64,000 bases of DNA from Hyaloperonospora brassicae (Eukaryota; Oomycota; Peronosporomycetes; Peronosporales; Peronosporaceae): positions 1 to 64,000 of the forward strand of contig CANTFL010000990.1 of assembly GCA_947650285.1 (NCBI GenBank). The letters are read 5' to 3'. Both the position numbers and the translations under genes were made by a program. This document shows positions 44,165 through 55,735 of this stretch, in pieces. Numbering within the stretch: the stretch's first letter is position 1; every line of letters starts with the position of its first letter. The notes beneath the pieces are model-generated. The model was not told where the DNA came from and did not search any database. It saw only the letters and a list, made by a program, of their open reading frames with translations.

Positions 44165-45356
44165 TTACACCCTCTTCTTCTCCGCCTCGACCGACTCAGG
44201 CTTCCTCGAGGTCAGACAGTAGTTGACTATAAAGAAATTCATGAAGAGCCAGAAGAGCGACTGCACGTAGATGAGGTACATGACGGAGATCTTGTACGGC
44301 ATGCCCGGGCACGAGCGCGACACCATGAGGTAGCCTTGCGCGTTCATGAGCAGGAACTGGATCATTTGGACTGTCGTCAAGTATGGCTTCCACCAGATCT
44401 TGCGCGTGTGCGAGCTCACGAAGTAGTACATGTACATGATCGCGTGTACGCCACCGTTCAGCACGATGGTCATGTAAAGGTCGCCGTCATACGACGTGCG
44501 AAAGTTGGCCCAGTAGCACTGAAAAAGAGAGGGGGAAGGCAAGCAAACATCAGGTCAGTTGTACCGAACGCGATGGACTCAACAGGACACACAGCAGAAG
44601 AGCAGAGATAGACATTGACGTACAAAGAACACGGTGACGTGGTGGTAGACGTGCAGCACGGACAGTTGCTTCCACTTCTTGCCCATAATAATAAAGAAAG
44701 TGTCACAGAAGTCCAGCACCTTGGACAGGTAGAAGATGTACATCAAGTTCCCCATGACCGGGTGCTCGTGGTCAAAGGCATTGCACGGAGTAGCTGAGTA
44801 GTTCTGCAAGAGCGAGTGAGGAGCAGAGACAACAGTGTCAGCAAGAGAAGCACGAGCAATCGCAAGCGCCGGACTCCTTGACGGCTACGTACGTGGCGAC
44901 GGGCCTGGAGGATCGCCTCCACAGTCATGTACGAGCACAGCACGACTTGAATGGGGTTGTAGACAAATTGCAGGGGCGCTGTGTTGAGCGCACGTACACC
45001 CGACTTCATCACGAGCTGCAAAAGCAAAGCCACGAAAGAGTCGACCAGACAGACACATAGACACATAGACAGACAGACAGACAGACAGACAGAGACAGAT
45101 AAACAGACAGAGCATTAGCACGCACACGAGAGCTTCAAGACACGGCACAGACGATGATGGCGGGAGAGCGTACCGTGCCCACGACAACAAAGGTGAGGTA
45201 GCCGACGCAGAGCGCAAAGACTGTGCCAAAGTCGGCCAGGAAGTAGCTCTGCATGGGCGACTGGCGGTACCGCAGCGTGGGGTCGACCCAGTCCATGAGC
45301 ACGACGTCCATCTTGCGGGCCCATTGCTGGTAGCTGTCGAAGAGGACGCTGGCCAT
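44165..45356 (-). CDS. ELO-family fatty acid elongase 1 (PUFA type)
   Basis: Manual model, minus strand: exons 45356-45174, 45015-44893, 44803-44624 and 44518-44165, all phase 0, 279 aa. ELO proteins are the ER condensing enzymes that join malonyl-CoA to a fatty acyl-CoA. Marks: LQFVYNPIQVVLCSYM, the KVLDFCDTFFIIMGKKWKQL block, the histidine box HVYHH (153-157), MYMYYFVSSH and QGYLMVSRSCPG, with several membrane segments and a Lys/Arg-rich C-terminal tail (SRKPESVEAEKKRV) resembling an ER retrieval region. The set resembles elongases acting on polyunsaturated substrates; chain-length specificity cannot be read from sequence. Intron 1 holds an AGAC microsatellite. It is a tandem paralogue of the gene at 46577-47685 with identical exon boundaries. 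Confidence 0.94.
45067..45106 (+). repeat. AGAC tetranucleotide microsatellite
   Basis: About nine AGAC units with minor interruptions, inside intron 1 of elongase 1. Likely length-polymorphic. Confidence 0.85.
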
Positions 45357-46576
45357 CGTCGAGTCTCGAGCCGGAGGTCTGGCGGGCAGGCGGCTGAGCC
45401 AAAGGGGAAGTGATCCGGGGGGAGCCGGGCGGCTGCAAAGGGTCCGGCCAGTCGGGCTGGCGGCCATTCAAAGCGCACGTTATAGGCGGCAGCAGATCCG
45501 GTTTGGCATGAGAGGTGCTCCGCTTGCCGCGTCACTTGCGCAGAGTATGACGTGTGCTGGCCGGTAGCTTGGTAGCGATCGGGTTTGTCGATATATCAAG
45601 TGTCGAAGGTCCCACACAACATAGACGCGCTGTCGGGATACAGAGGCAGGACAGGTGGCGCCCCGGGTGAGGCACGATTTTCTTGCCCAGGATATGAAGG
45701 CACAAAGACGGCCGATCTGCGAGAGAGCTGCGCTGGACCGGCCCCAGTAGTCCCTCGTGCCGTGCAGCGCCAGCCGGTGATCCTCGTTATGTACCGCCGA
45801 TTAGCACATCCATTTCGTTTCTACCGTCGACGGATTACCTCTGCAAGCGGATGGCAGAAACAAGATGACGCGGGCCCCTGCCGATGAATAGAGCGAGATG
45901 CAGGTAAAGGCCTGGCGCACTATCGCTGAGGCGAGGGAGTATAGAGAGCGAGCAGTCGCCAGGTGACGGCCGTAAAATGATGAGATGGGGCCAGACGCCA
46001 CGCGTTAACTGGGCCCATCTGCACAACTGACAATGCATATCATCAACTACTAAGCTCTTCCTTCGATGCCTACATACATCTCGACTCGATGGGGCATGCG
46101 AATGCAGGATGCAGCTGTATAGGCCGCAGGAGTTCTTCAGCTGCACGTAGCAGTAATGCTTGGCAAACTTCAACAACGTAACGTGTGTATTGGCCTCATG
46201 TCCGTTTAAGCGGAGCCCAGCTCAGCCATAGAGACGCGGTGCTGTTACGTGGACCTTCCATCAGGTGCTGACGAGATCCGACTGGCCGAGACGTGCCTCT
46301 GTGCTGGCACCAAACTGTCTCTAGTGAAGTTGTGCTTGCCGGGCGCACGCCACGTGTTCATTCGCAGTGTGTCATGATCTTGGCATAAAACACCATTAGC
46401 ATAGCTGGCGGCACAAGCGAAAGCCACGAACGCAATTCGTCACAAACGTCGGCATTGTATTTATTGCAAATTCGCGCACGAAGTTGCGGCTTTACAGTTA
46501 CCGCCGGAGAGAGTGCGACGAAGCCACACACAGACACACATGGAGACCGCGCTAAGGTCCAATGCTGTCCTTTTGT
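45357..46576. other. Spacer between the two elongase genes
   Basis: No gene seen. It must hold the 3' flank of elongase 2 (left of 46577 on the plus strand) and the promoter of elongase 1 (right of 45356). Short open frames on both strands lack motifs. Confidence 0.55.
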
Positions 46577-47685
46577 CTATTGCGTCTTCCTCTTGTTCGA
46601 GGACTTACGCGGCTTGGCGCAGTACGACCTGACAAAGAAGTTCATGAAGAGCCAGAACAGGGACTGGATGTAGACGAGGTAGATGACCGGCACCTTGTGG
46701 GGGAAGTTGTCGCACGAGCGCGACACCATCAGGTAACCCTGGACGTTCATCGTTACGAACTGGATCAGCTGCATGGCCGTGAGATACTTTTTCCACCAGA
46801 TGTCACGCGTGTGCGCGCTGACAAAGTAGTACATGTACATGATGGTGTGAATGAAGCCGTTCAGAATGATTGTGGCATAGATGTCGCCGTCGTAGGCCAC
46901 GCGGAAGTTCATAAAGTAGATCTGGTGACTTCATTACACACCCACATGGTATTAGACATATTCACTTGATTGTCCAATGGACCGCAAAACAGTACGTACT
47001 GCGAAAATAGTCAGGTGGTGGTAAACGTGCAGAAACGAAAGCTGCTTCCACTTCTTGCCCAGAATGATGAAGAACGTGTCGAAGAAGTCGAGGATCTTGG
47101 ACAAGAAGAACATGTACATTACGTTGCCCATGACTGGCTTCTCGGCGTTGAAAGCATTGCATGGCAACACAGAGTAGTTCTGTGAATCTCAGCACACAAG
47201 ACACAAGACAAGACAAAGCAACGTCACTTCACAGCATATCTTGCAAATGTATGATCACGCCAGTCAAGGCAGTCGAGCAGGCACTTAAACGTACGTTGCG
47301 GTAAGCAAGGATGCCAGCTTCCATGCACATGTACGAGCACAGGACAACCTGCAGCGGGTTGTAGATAAACTGCAGCGGGCTCGTCTTGATGGCAGGGATG
47401 CCTGCCTTCATCAAGATCTGAAGGGGATACAAGTTATCATAGGTGCATTAGGACCAAAGACTCTCAGAACGAGCTCGTTGCGTGGTGACTGGACTAACGT
47501 ACCGTGCCAATGACGACGAAGGCGACATACGCAACGCAGATGGCAAAGGCAGTGGCGAAGTCAGCACCAGGCAGATCCTGCATGGGCGAGAGCTTGTACT
47601 GCCCCGACGGGTCTGCCCAGTCGAGGAACAGCGTCTCCTGAGTGTCGGCCCATTGCTTGTAACTCGCCCAAAGTTCGGCAGCCAT
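46577..47685 (-). CDS. ELO-family fatty acid elongase 2 (PUFA type)
   Basis: Manual model, minus strand: exons 47685-47503, 47417-47295, 47179-47000 and 46921-46577, all phase 0, 276 aa. The first three exons have exactly the same lengths (183, 123, 180 bp) as in elongase 1, so the genes are tandem duplicates. Marks: LQFIYNPLQVVLCSYM, KILDFFDTFFIILGKKWKQL, histidine box HVYHHLT (153-157), MYMYYFVSAH, VQGYLMVSRSCDN and a basic tail (KPRKSSNKRKTQ). The reaction is as in elongase 1. Sequence differences (for example the loop NAEKPV versus DHEHPV) suggest separate substrate preference, which is inference. Confidence 0.94.
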
Positions 47686-49607
47686 CGCGGACAGCTGCAA
47701 TCGAAAGTGACGTGTGCCGAGCGGATCTTTGGGCTGAAAGGATACGCACCACCAATTCCGCTCCGGGTGAGCCGTAGTGATTGGCCAATGGGCAACAAGC
47801 GATCCCGCTGATTGGTCAGCCATCTGCCCTATCACTCGGTGTTGATCTTCCTTCAACGTCACGAGGCTGCCGTCTCCACTGATGTTGAGCTCCTGAGAAT
47901 GACTTCGCACGTGCATGAGCCACGTTAGCTGCCACTCCCTTTCGTTGTCGTCAATTGCGAACGTGTGCTTTTGCCAACATCAGCAGAGGTGGAAGTAGAT
48001 GGAGACGTGGCAGTGCGCGCAAGTCAAAGTGGCACTTTGGTTCGTAGCAAGACGACTGATCTCTACGTACAATCGATGCAAGCATCGTCCGCACCATACG
48101 ATGATCGATGGGCGGTGGTGTAGCGGTTGCTGCAAATTTGTGGACCTCGGCCTAAGGGCGACGTTAGACCTGTTGTGCCACGAGCAACCCATCTTGACGT
48201 GTGTGGACAAAGCTGAAGTGCCTCGTGCTCCAGGCAATTCAAGTGAAATCTACCACGCGCCATTTCGAAGTCTGCAAAGAGGACGCTCGCAGACACCGAA
48301 AGCACGATACGCTACTGGAACTGCGCATTTGAATTGGTTTCCAGCACTTACGATCGCTCAATGCGATCGCCGGACTACTTTTGGGGCATTGACACCACCA
48401 GAAGGACGCCAACCGCTTCGTTTCTGGGATCCAGACGCGCAGTTGGAGACACTCACAAGTCTGGCTGTCCTCCATTCCCGCCCCTAAGCAGTTATCAGCT
48501 GTTCCATCTCGAGTAACATCGGCTCGTGTCCCAGCAAACTGACCGCTGATGAGTTAGACAGTGAGATCGGTTGGAGTGATCCGTACCTGCACAAAAAGTC
48601 TGGAGCTTCGCGTCCCCTTCTTCCCTTGTGGGTCTGCAGCTGTGTCGTGATGATGAGCGGATTCTCTAAGTGTGTCAGAGGATACCGTGCGATGCAACAA
48701 AACACGCATATCTTGGCGCGCTACATGCACTCGTCGTGTGTGCATCACTCACGGGTTTACTCGTCGACTTGTGTACTGTTCGTAACACTTGCTCGGTGGG
48801 CGTAACTCGCTGATCCGACACAATCTCTGTTTGTATGTTCGTGAACTACCTGCACCACTGATTGGGTCACGTTTGTCCGAACCGACCACGTATTCACGCT
48901 TTCTTGGCACCAACGCGACATGAAGGACACGGTCAAGAATAGAGAGTGTAGTTATTGTCCAAAGAACGACATGGCTGGGTCTTACTAGACACACAAGTTG
49001 TTGGTCGTCGTGTGTCAATCTACCCATCAACTCCGACACGTCTGTACGAAAGCCGGCCACATGCATGGTGAGGAAAGGTGTATGCACTCGGTACACGTCG
49101 CACAAAGGCGCGATCCAGTGGTGGTATCGGTCCAGTATGCGGACAAGACGCTCTCGTTGGCTCAGGAACACGGCCCGCCCAGCTGATAAGCGTTGCCTTG
49201 ACCTTGACCGTTCAACAGGCTCAGAACTGCTACCAAAGACACCAGCTCCCAAAACAGCCACATTACCACCACGTTGTGAGGCGTTGTCGACGATGATGCA
49301 ACGAGGCGAGACAAAAGTGCGACAAAGTAACTTGTAATTTTTCATCTAATTCTTTAGAAAGTTCTTTTTTAATAAAATTTCTTTCCAAGTGTACATAGTC
49401 AACAGAACTATTCCAAACCCTGTTAGTTAAAATACTACCTAAATACCCATTGTGTCAGAGACTTCGGGCGGCCTGGCGAAATCAGCTTATCGGAGCAACC
49501 AAACTGCTTACAGCAACATTCATTTGAGACCGGATGCCAACATAGGTTCGGGTAATCGAGTCGCGGACGAGCGCGCATCATTTTTGCCAAAGTATGCGCT
49601 TCGATTG
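47686..49607. other. Intergenic region, no supported gene
   Basis: Open frames at 47999-48487 (162 codons, plus; Cys/His-rich start WCSGCCKFVDLGL) and 48749-49345 (198 codons, minus; RPSHVVLWTITTLSILD) are the longest, but neither shows a family signature or plausible neighbour exon. AT-rich DNA at 49340-49450 lies before the channel gene's 3' end. Confidence 0.45.
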
Positions 49608-51555
49608 CTATGCCGACCGAGAGATGCGATGATCAGAAAGGCGATCACTGACCTGGCGGCGAGAAGATTGTGTGGCAAAAAAGGCCTCTTCGATGATGGC
49701 GATGAATATGTTCAGGACCACGTACATGAACAACGACGTGAAAGAGTACAGGTACACTTTTCCTGATACGATAAACTGGTGGAGCTCCATCCCGTCAAAC
49801 GTATCCATGATCGCATCTCCATTCATCAGCGAAAACAACGTGACCATCGACCCGCTCAGTGTGCCGAACTCCTCGATCTTGTTTCCAAAGTAGATTGTTC
49901 CGAAAAGGGCGTACCCGACGAATATCGGAGATACACCCAGCAAAAACTGCAGCACACGAGGTGTTCCCCACTTCAGTGTCAACACAATTGAAAAAATGTG
50001 CCGATTGTGCTCAAGATACCCGACAAGACAACTCCAAAGCAGCAGCAGCGCTGTTGCATGGAGCAATCGATGCCAAAACCCAATCGGCATGTGAGCTTCC
50101 AAGGAAAGTAAACTCCACACGGAACTTGCAAGTAGCAGGGCTAGAGAAGTAAGAACTAGCAGCTGTCTGTGCCACGCAACGTGAGACCAATTAGCACCAG
50201 CACAGCAGCCAACGTGTCAGGGATGGCCTCACGTACAAGCTGTTGAGGAGTTTGACTCGTAGCATACACGAAACTTCCGTCGACGCTTTCGTTTGTTCGC
50301 AGCGTGTTCCGGTGCAAAAATGCAAGCTGTCCTCGCTAGTACCACCAGTAGCTGCACCACGCAGCCCGTTTTCCTTCTTTCTTTGATCACCTCTAGCATC
50401 TCGACGGAAATCACATCGATCTTGAGTCATTCTACATCCACATCATATCACAACAACCAGTTTGTGCGTAAGCAAGGTCAATCAGACGACACGACATGCC
50501 CGTAATGAACACATACACACGAAATGAATGCCGCAGGGCCTTGAGACTGAGCGTCATGTACAGTAGCGAAATCACCGCAACTATTGCATGCATCCAAACA
50601 AAGCTCTGCATAGCTGTGGCCCAGAACGAACGCGGGTGCACACTGGCGCAGCGCGAGACTTCGCAATCTTTTAGCTGAACGTGAATTTGAGCGCCTTTGA
50701 CAACTTGAAAGCCCACATTCACGTGCCACTCGAAGCACTCTTCGTAAAAGTTTCCGAACTGACGATCGCGAAGTGAGAAGGAGAATCTGATACTGCGCAG
50801 TGATCCGAACAAATGCTTTTTCTGCCATAAAGTCAGTTTCGGATCGAAGGGTCCTACACTCTCGTCGTTCTGCGAGACAAGATAGTCCCGAGTCTCGAGC
50901 TCACCGTGAGGAAGCACACGGCTGATTGTTACCATGAGTGGCTGGATACTTCCTGAGTCCGTGTGCAGGTACTCGTAGTTAGCAACAGAGACATTACCGA
51001 TGGAGAAATAGGCATCGCGCAGATAGTGCACTGCCGTCATCGTGCGATTGATCGTATAGAAATCTCGCTCGAATCGAGGTCTACGCGGCAAATATGACGT
51101 ACAGAGCCAGTAAGTACCATGAAAAAGAAGGTGCAAAGCTTCGTGCAACGTTACATACACGACGCCAATATCTGCGGCAGGAGGAAGGAAGAAGAACGCC
51201 CTAGTCGTTCATATCCACCGAATTGTCAGACAGGTATCCAGAGGTATCTTTACCTTGTCAAAAAGATCAGCTAGACGCACCAGTTTCGATAAGAAGCGCG
51301 CATGTAAGCAGCATTCTGGGCATCGAATAGCTGCATTTGGGTAAAGGTTAGCAGCAAAAGAGCTACGTGCAGCATCAGCTTGTATGGAAAGCGGCCGTGA
51401 GTTGTCCACTTCTCCCAGGGCGACAGCACCGTTCGCCTTACGTCCTCCGATGACGGGTTTCTATTTCGTTGCCTGTGTCGCGTTGCCGCATCGTCACAGC
51501 TGTCAATGGGCAGCAGCAGTCCGCGTCGCAGTCCCTCGTCGGCCTCTGCGTCCAT
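49608..51555 (-). CDS. Mucolipin/TRPML-like (polycystin-type) cation channel
   Basis: Manual model, minus strand: exons 51555-51281, 51200-50521, 50420-50237 and 50166-49608, phases consistent, 565 aa (human TRPML1 is about 580). TRPML channels release Ca2+ and other cations from endolysosomes. Seen in order: cytosolic start with a dileucine-like GLLLPID, first membrane helix (LMLHVALLLLTFTQMQL), a large luminal loop with an NWAFFFLPPAADIGVVY start, a second helix (HAIVAVISLLYMTLSL), LVLTSLALLLASSVWSLLSL, and the pore region: GNKIEEFGTLSGSMVTLFSL, then MNGDAIMDTF, matching the family's LFSLINGD filter, then the last helix YVVLNIFIAIIEEAFF. Exon 2-3 joining (donor GTGTATG at 50520) is the weakest border; exon 3 encodes a poorly conserved hydrophilic stretch. 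Confidence 0.82.
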
Positions 51556-51728
51556 GACTCAAAGCTGGAAAAGCGACTTCAAGAAGACTTTTGAGATTCC
51601 TGAAGTCTCCCTCTCAACTTGCATGAAAGATCGAGTTTGGTAGTTGATTGAGACGAAGGAGCCATTGATCATTTGCTGGTTAGAAGAAAAACTACTGAGT
51701 CTGTTCAGCAGCTACGGCAGTCGGTGTG
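51556..51728. promoter_or_regulatory. Compact bidirectional promoter region
   Basis: Only 173 bp separate the ATG of the channel gene (minus) from the ATG of the membrane-protein gene (plus). Both promoters must be here or within coding sequence. No TATA box is evident. Confidence 0.45.
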
Positions 51729-53226
51729 ATGTCGACACCAGCGATGGCGCGGAACAACGCGCGTGCAGTGGATCTGCCAGTGAGAAGTGGAGAGGGTGAG
51801 AGTTTTGTGGGTGGGAATGTATCGATGCGCGAAGCGGACACGGCCGGTGAGCTAAAGATCGGTGGGCGGACAGCTGCAGACAGTGGTGAGGAGCAGAAGA
51901 AGTTGGAGACGCAGACTCCAGCACCAATGAGTCGCAGTGCCACATCCTCTTCTGCTTCTGCTGTGCATGTGGAAACGATTGCGGATGGCGCAGAGGAAGC
52001 GGCGGACACTGCAAGAGGCCCTGTGAAACAGCCGGCAATGGATTTAGACATCGCGACTGGGAGTGAAGAATATGACGTACCTGCAACAGTTCGGGAAAAG
52101 ACGACCACGAAGCCAATGATCACGAAACCTGCAGCGGTGGGACTTGCAGCGAAGGAACCTGCAGCGGTGGAACCTGTAGCGACGAAACTGCCACAATTGT
52201 CTACAGAACCTGCTCCGATCGTGGCGCTGACGACCAAACCATCTCTACGTGCAGAAGACTCGACGACAATTTCAGACGCTGTAGCAAACGACACTGCAAA
52301 ACGACTGCAAACGACTGGTTACCTAAGTCAAGGCAGCAATCCCTTGGTACTGGTGGCGCTAGCAGGTATATGCTGCATCTTTCTTTTTGTCTGGGGACGG
52401 AAGAGGCGTTTGAGAACCTTCTCTAGCTCTGGTTCGCCTGGACAAAGAGGAGCTAAAGGAACGAAGTTACAGTACACGCAAGTACCAGATGAACAGCCGT
52501 TTGACCGCTGTCACGATGATGACGACGAGTACTGCGACGACTTTGAGGAGGGCTCTTTCGCGAATGATCGGGGCAGTTGGGATGATTGGGAAAGCAACGC
52601 CACACAAGCACAGCTGAATCCGTTCGCATCAGCAGGGAGCCCTCCACGCCGCTCGATAGCAGTGCCTGAAAGCAACCTCAGCCCATTCGGGCTCAGCCAA
52701 GCACTGTCTCCTTCGCCCCAGCAGCACGTGCAGAAACCCCGGGAGAGTACTGTTGCGGGTAAAAGTGACACGCTATGTGAAAGTGATGAATCCAATAGCT
52801 CAAGTGACTCGTTTGAGGTCGTAACGGATGAGGAGCGCACAGCACCAGCAAGCACCCGCAATTCTATCACTGAAGCCGAGAAGAAAGGTGAGAGTGCCGA
52901 TGACCTTTTCAGTGTACGTACGAGTATTTTTCAAAGTAGTGTGTCGCCCTACGGGTGACAACTGACGCATTCTCATTATCTACCCGCAGCAATTTAATAT
53001 GGTACCGACATTCCAAAAGAGCGCAGCAGTTCCACCAGCGCCTGCAGATACCAGCGTTGCTCCTGTTTCTCAATCCGTATCGGCGGCCACCCTCTCTTCA
53101 GTGTCGTCGTTGCCGACTGCTGCCGAGGCGTCTGCATTGTTCGCGGCTGAAATGGATGATGAAGTTACTGCCGTGGACGCGTCTGACGAGTGGGATGGAG
53201 ATGATGAGTGGATAAAGGGTATTTGA
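51729..53226 (+). CDS. Single-pass membrane protein with acidic Trp motifs, unrecognised
   Basis: Exons 51729-52913 and 52990-53226, 473 aa. The intron (76 bp, donor GTACGT, acceptor CGCAG) joins DLFS to QFNMVPTFQK in phase 0. The N-terminal 200 residues are low-complexity (Ala/Thr/Glu, with repeats of the type TKPAAVGLAAKEPAAVEP). One hydrophobic helix lies at about 205-222 (PLVLVALAGICCIFLFVW), followed directly by GRKRRLR, which predicts a cytosolic C-terminus. The tail has acidic-Trp clusters (SWDDWESNATQAQ near 280; DEWDGDDEW near the end) and an NPF motif (LNPFAS). Such motifs are used in endocytic and trafficking adaptors, so a sorting role is possible, but the family is not recognised. 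Confidence 0.72.
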
Positions 53227-53329
53227 TCGCTCGGTGATAGTGATTCACAAATTGAAACAGAAGACGTATGTAATTTCAATCTTTCGGCTAATGCGCACGT
53301 TTGGCAGCTTGACAACGAAATAGTCGCTG

Positions 53330-55735
53330 CTACTTGCTATTTAAGCTTCCCGCAGCGCAGTTAGGCACTTTAGGAGCGCAGCCAGTCGGAGTGTCATTGC
53401 TCATTTCGTACGATGCACCAGATACAGGAGAGTCCGTGCCACCTCGATGCTGCTGTAGTAAGACGACATCGCTGTTCTTCGCTTTGGCACACTCGACGCC
53501 CAGTCCTCGTAGTTGCATTGCATCGTCATTATATAGACCACCGAAAACTGCGGACTCCTCGCGGCGAGCATAGCCCGGAACCAGTTCAGGTGGTCCCTCC
53601 CACAGCTTTCTCAAAATGCCACGGCGCCATGCCACAACTGCTAAAAAACCGAGTGTACAAGGCACTACGTATACCAGTGCTGGTTGGTCACTGCCTGTAG
53701 TTGCAACGCCGACGTTTGCCAGCAATAGACCTATCGTGTAACCCCACATGAGGATGCAGAATAGTCCGCGGCGGGACGTATAGAGTTTCTTAGTACTACC
53801 AAGCTCTGCCCCTGACACATCCAGATGCCAATCCATTCCTGTTGTTGTTCCTGACATGCCGTCCGAGACATTGCGTTGGTCGAACGTCTTGCCGTAATAA
53901 GGTACAAGACGGCCAAAGAGTTGACCCCGAGTAGCGTAGTCATAACGCGCACCGAACACTAGCAGCAAACCAGGAAGCACAATGTCACCTAGACCCAGAA
54001 GCGAAGAGCCTGCCCTCCAATCCAGCATCTTGGGAACTCGAAGTAAGATCGGCATCGATTCAGAGCGGCAGTCATGTTTTGTGTCCGTGGGATAGCGTAA
54101 GCAGTAGCCGCTGCGTGTACCACCGACGACAGCTCCTTGTGCTCCTCCAGTAGCCACCTTTATCATGACGTTTTCGTCGAAAATGTATGGTGATAGGATT
54201 ACCGTGAAGACGTCGTAAACAAACACAAGTGCGAGCAGTAGCGTGGCCACCTTCAAGTTGGGTACTCGTGCGATACGTAAGAAGACGAGGCAAAAGCATA
54301 CACCAAAAACGTCCTGGAGAACCCACGAATACGACTGAAAGCGCGCGAGAAACCAGAAGAGCGCGGTTCCGACCGACAATGCCAGTGCAAGCATATTATC
54401 AATGCTCCACACAGCGGGCACCAGCACATCTTCCCATTGCCAATCAACATCACGCCATGGCAACATGTGCAAACGCCTTACAGGGAGGCGTCGCATAAGG
54501 GGCTCCCATATAGCCTCAAACGTGACAAACACGGCCCCAGTGCCAAAGAGCACTACTACCACGATAACGGCATCCATGATAAACAGCAATAAGAGGAGTC
54601 CCGATCCAAGCACCAAAAATACCAGCGCATGTCTGGAGCCCAAATCGAGTTGCCCTTGCCGAGGAACCTGCTCGTCGTGCTCTTCAAATGCCACTCGAGC
54701 TTGGGCAATGGCATCTGAAGACGTGACGTCGGCCGCGATAAGCGCTGCCTCAAGCTGCGCTTTTGTGCGTTCATAGGCTGCACCTCTGTACGACCCAATC
54801 AGTACTGTCGCGCAAGCAACGATCCAAATGATAACCTGAGAAGGATCGATGAGCGGTGGGTCCCGCTCGTATACCGATACCAGCAACCGGCTGCTCTTGT
54901 CCTTGCCACTGATTGTAAGTATCTTCTTTAACGAGTTGCCGTCGGCGATCGAAAGTCGCACCACAACAATGTCGCTCACTTCGCTCTTTTCAGATATTAC
55001 GTCTGAGGTGCCGAAGCCCATGGTATCTGGAATATCCCAGACACAACAAACCTGGTTATTAGCGCCACCGGTAGGTACGCACATATGCGACGAGCACTTG
55101 TTGCTGTCTGCACATGAGCGGACACGTGCGTCGTCTCGCCATGAAGCAGACGTAAAGTCATCAATTTCGGCATTCGACTTCACGTTGCCCGAACCACGCG
55201 AGCAGCTGTATTCCAATCGCCTCTCTTCCTCAGTGATGCCGGCAACGTTTAAGCGGTCGTAGAGCTCTTCGAGAGTATCCGTGACAATGAGCACGGCAGC
55301 CCCTAGCTCTTGCGCGTACAACGCCTTCTCTGCAAACGAGCAACCACCTCGGTCTACCAACAGCACAAAGGGCTCACTGAGTTGCTCTAGTAGCGTCGCA
55401 CCTATGGGATCCCATAGACCAGAAGAAGCGGAGGTGTTGCGGCTCCTACTAGCAGAGAGTAGCTTCTTCTTCGACGTGCAGCCGTATGCATCGCCTACTG
55501 CCGTTGCACTGTACACGAGTGGGTAAAAAGCGCGCCTCTCCCCGTTCCTTAGCTTTTGGACTTCCAGCGACGCTCCCCACTTCTCCTCCGTGGCGCTTGA
55601 TGCATAAAACACAGTATCCAAGTTCTTCACGTTTACAATAGCCGACAGGATCGGGTTCGCCGGGTTCTTCGCCGAGACGAGAGCTGCAGCCGCACCTGCA
55701 AATGCCAGCACCAGCCTGCGCACGAACAGCACCAT
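53330..55735 (-). CDS. Signal peptide peptidase-like intramembrane aspartyl protease (SPPL, with PA domain)
   Basis: Single-exon gene, 801 aa. A signal peptide (VRRLVLAFAGAAAALVSA) is followed by a luminal PA-type region with FVLLVDRGGCSFAEKALYAQ (about 125-165), a Cys-rich extension, and about nine membrane helices. Catalytic features: YD in LVFVYDVFTVILSPYIF (Asp about 508), GxGD in LLGLGDIVLPGLL (Asp about 583) and the PAL motif in QPALVYVVP (about 685). These are the three defining marks of SPP/presenilin-type proteases, which cut type II membrane proteins in the lipid bilayer. The PA domain points to the SPPL2 subgroup of endosomes and lysosomes. The 3' end converges with the membrane-protein gene, 103 bp apart. 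Confidence 0.95.
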   Translation of the reverse strand: MVLFVRRLVLAFAGAAAALVSAKNPANPILSAIVNVKNLDTVFYASSATEEKWGASLEVQKLRNGERRAFYPLVYSATAVGDAYGCTSKKKLLSASRSRNTSASSGLWDPIGATLLEQLSEPFVLLVDRGGCSFAEKALYAQELGAAVLIVTDTLEELYDRLNVAGITEEERRLEYSCSRGSGNVKSNAEIDDFTSASWRDDARVRSCADSNKCSSHMCVPTGGANNQVCCVWDIPDTMGFGTSDVISEKSEVSDIVVVRLSIADGNSLKKILTISGKDKSSRLLVSVYERDPPLIDPSQVIIWIVACATVLIGSYRGAAYERTKAQLEAALIAADVTSSDAIAQARVAFEEHDEQVPRQGQLDLGSRHALVFLVLGSGLLLLLFIMDAVIVVVVLFGTGAVFVTFEAIWEPLMRRLPVRRLHMLPWRDVDWQWEDVLVPAVWSIDNMLALALSVGTALFWFLARFQSYSWVLQDVFGVCFCLVFLRIARVPNLKVATLLLALVFVYDVFTVILSPYIFDENVMIKVATGGAQGAVVGGTRSGYCLRYPTDTKHDCRSESMPILLRVPKMLDWRAGSSLLGLGDIVLPGLLLVFGARYDYATRGQLFGRLVPYYGKTFDQRNVSDGMSGTTTGMDWHLDVSGAELGSTKKLYTSRRGLFCILMWGYTIGLLLANVGVATTGSDQPALVYVVPCTLGFLAVVAWRRGILRKLWEGPPELVPGYARREESAVFGGLYNDDAMQLRGLGVECAKAKNSDVVLLQQHRGGTDSPVSGASYEMSNDTPTGCAPKVPNCAAGSLNSK

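Noticed and set aside
45061..45120. CRISPR-like or tandem-repeat array
   Set aside because: It is a plain AGAC microsatellite inside an intron.
47999..48487. 162-codon plus-strand ORF with Cys/His residues
   Set aside because: Cys spacing does not fit a RING, FYVE or PHD finger, and no neighbouring exon completes one.
48749..49345. 198-codon minus-strand ORF between elongase 2 and the channel gene
   Set aside because: No family signature and no codon-use or domain support; left as unexplained open frame.
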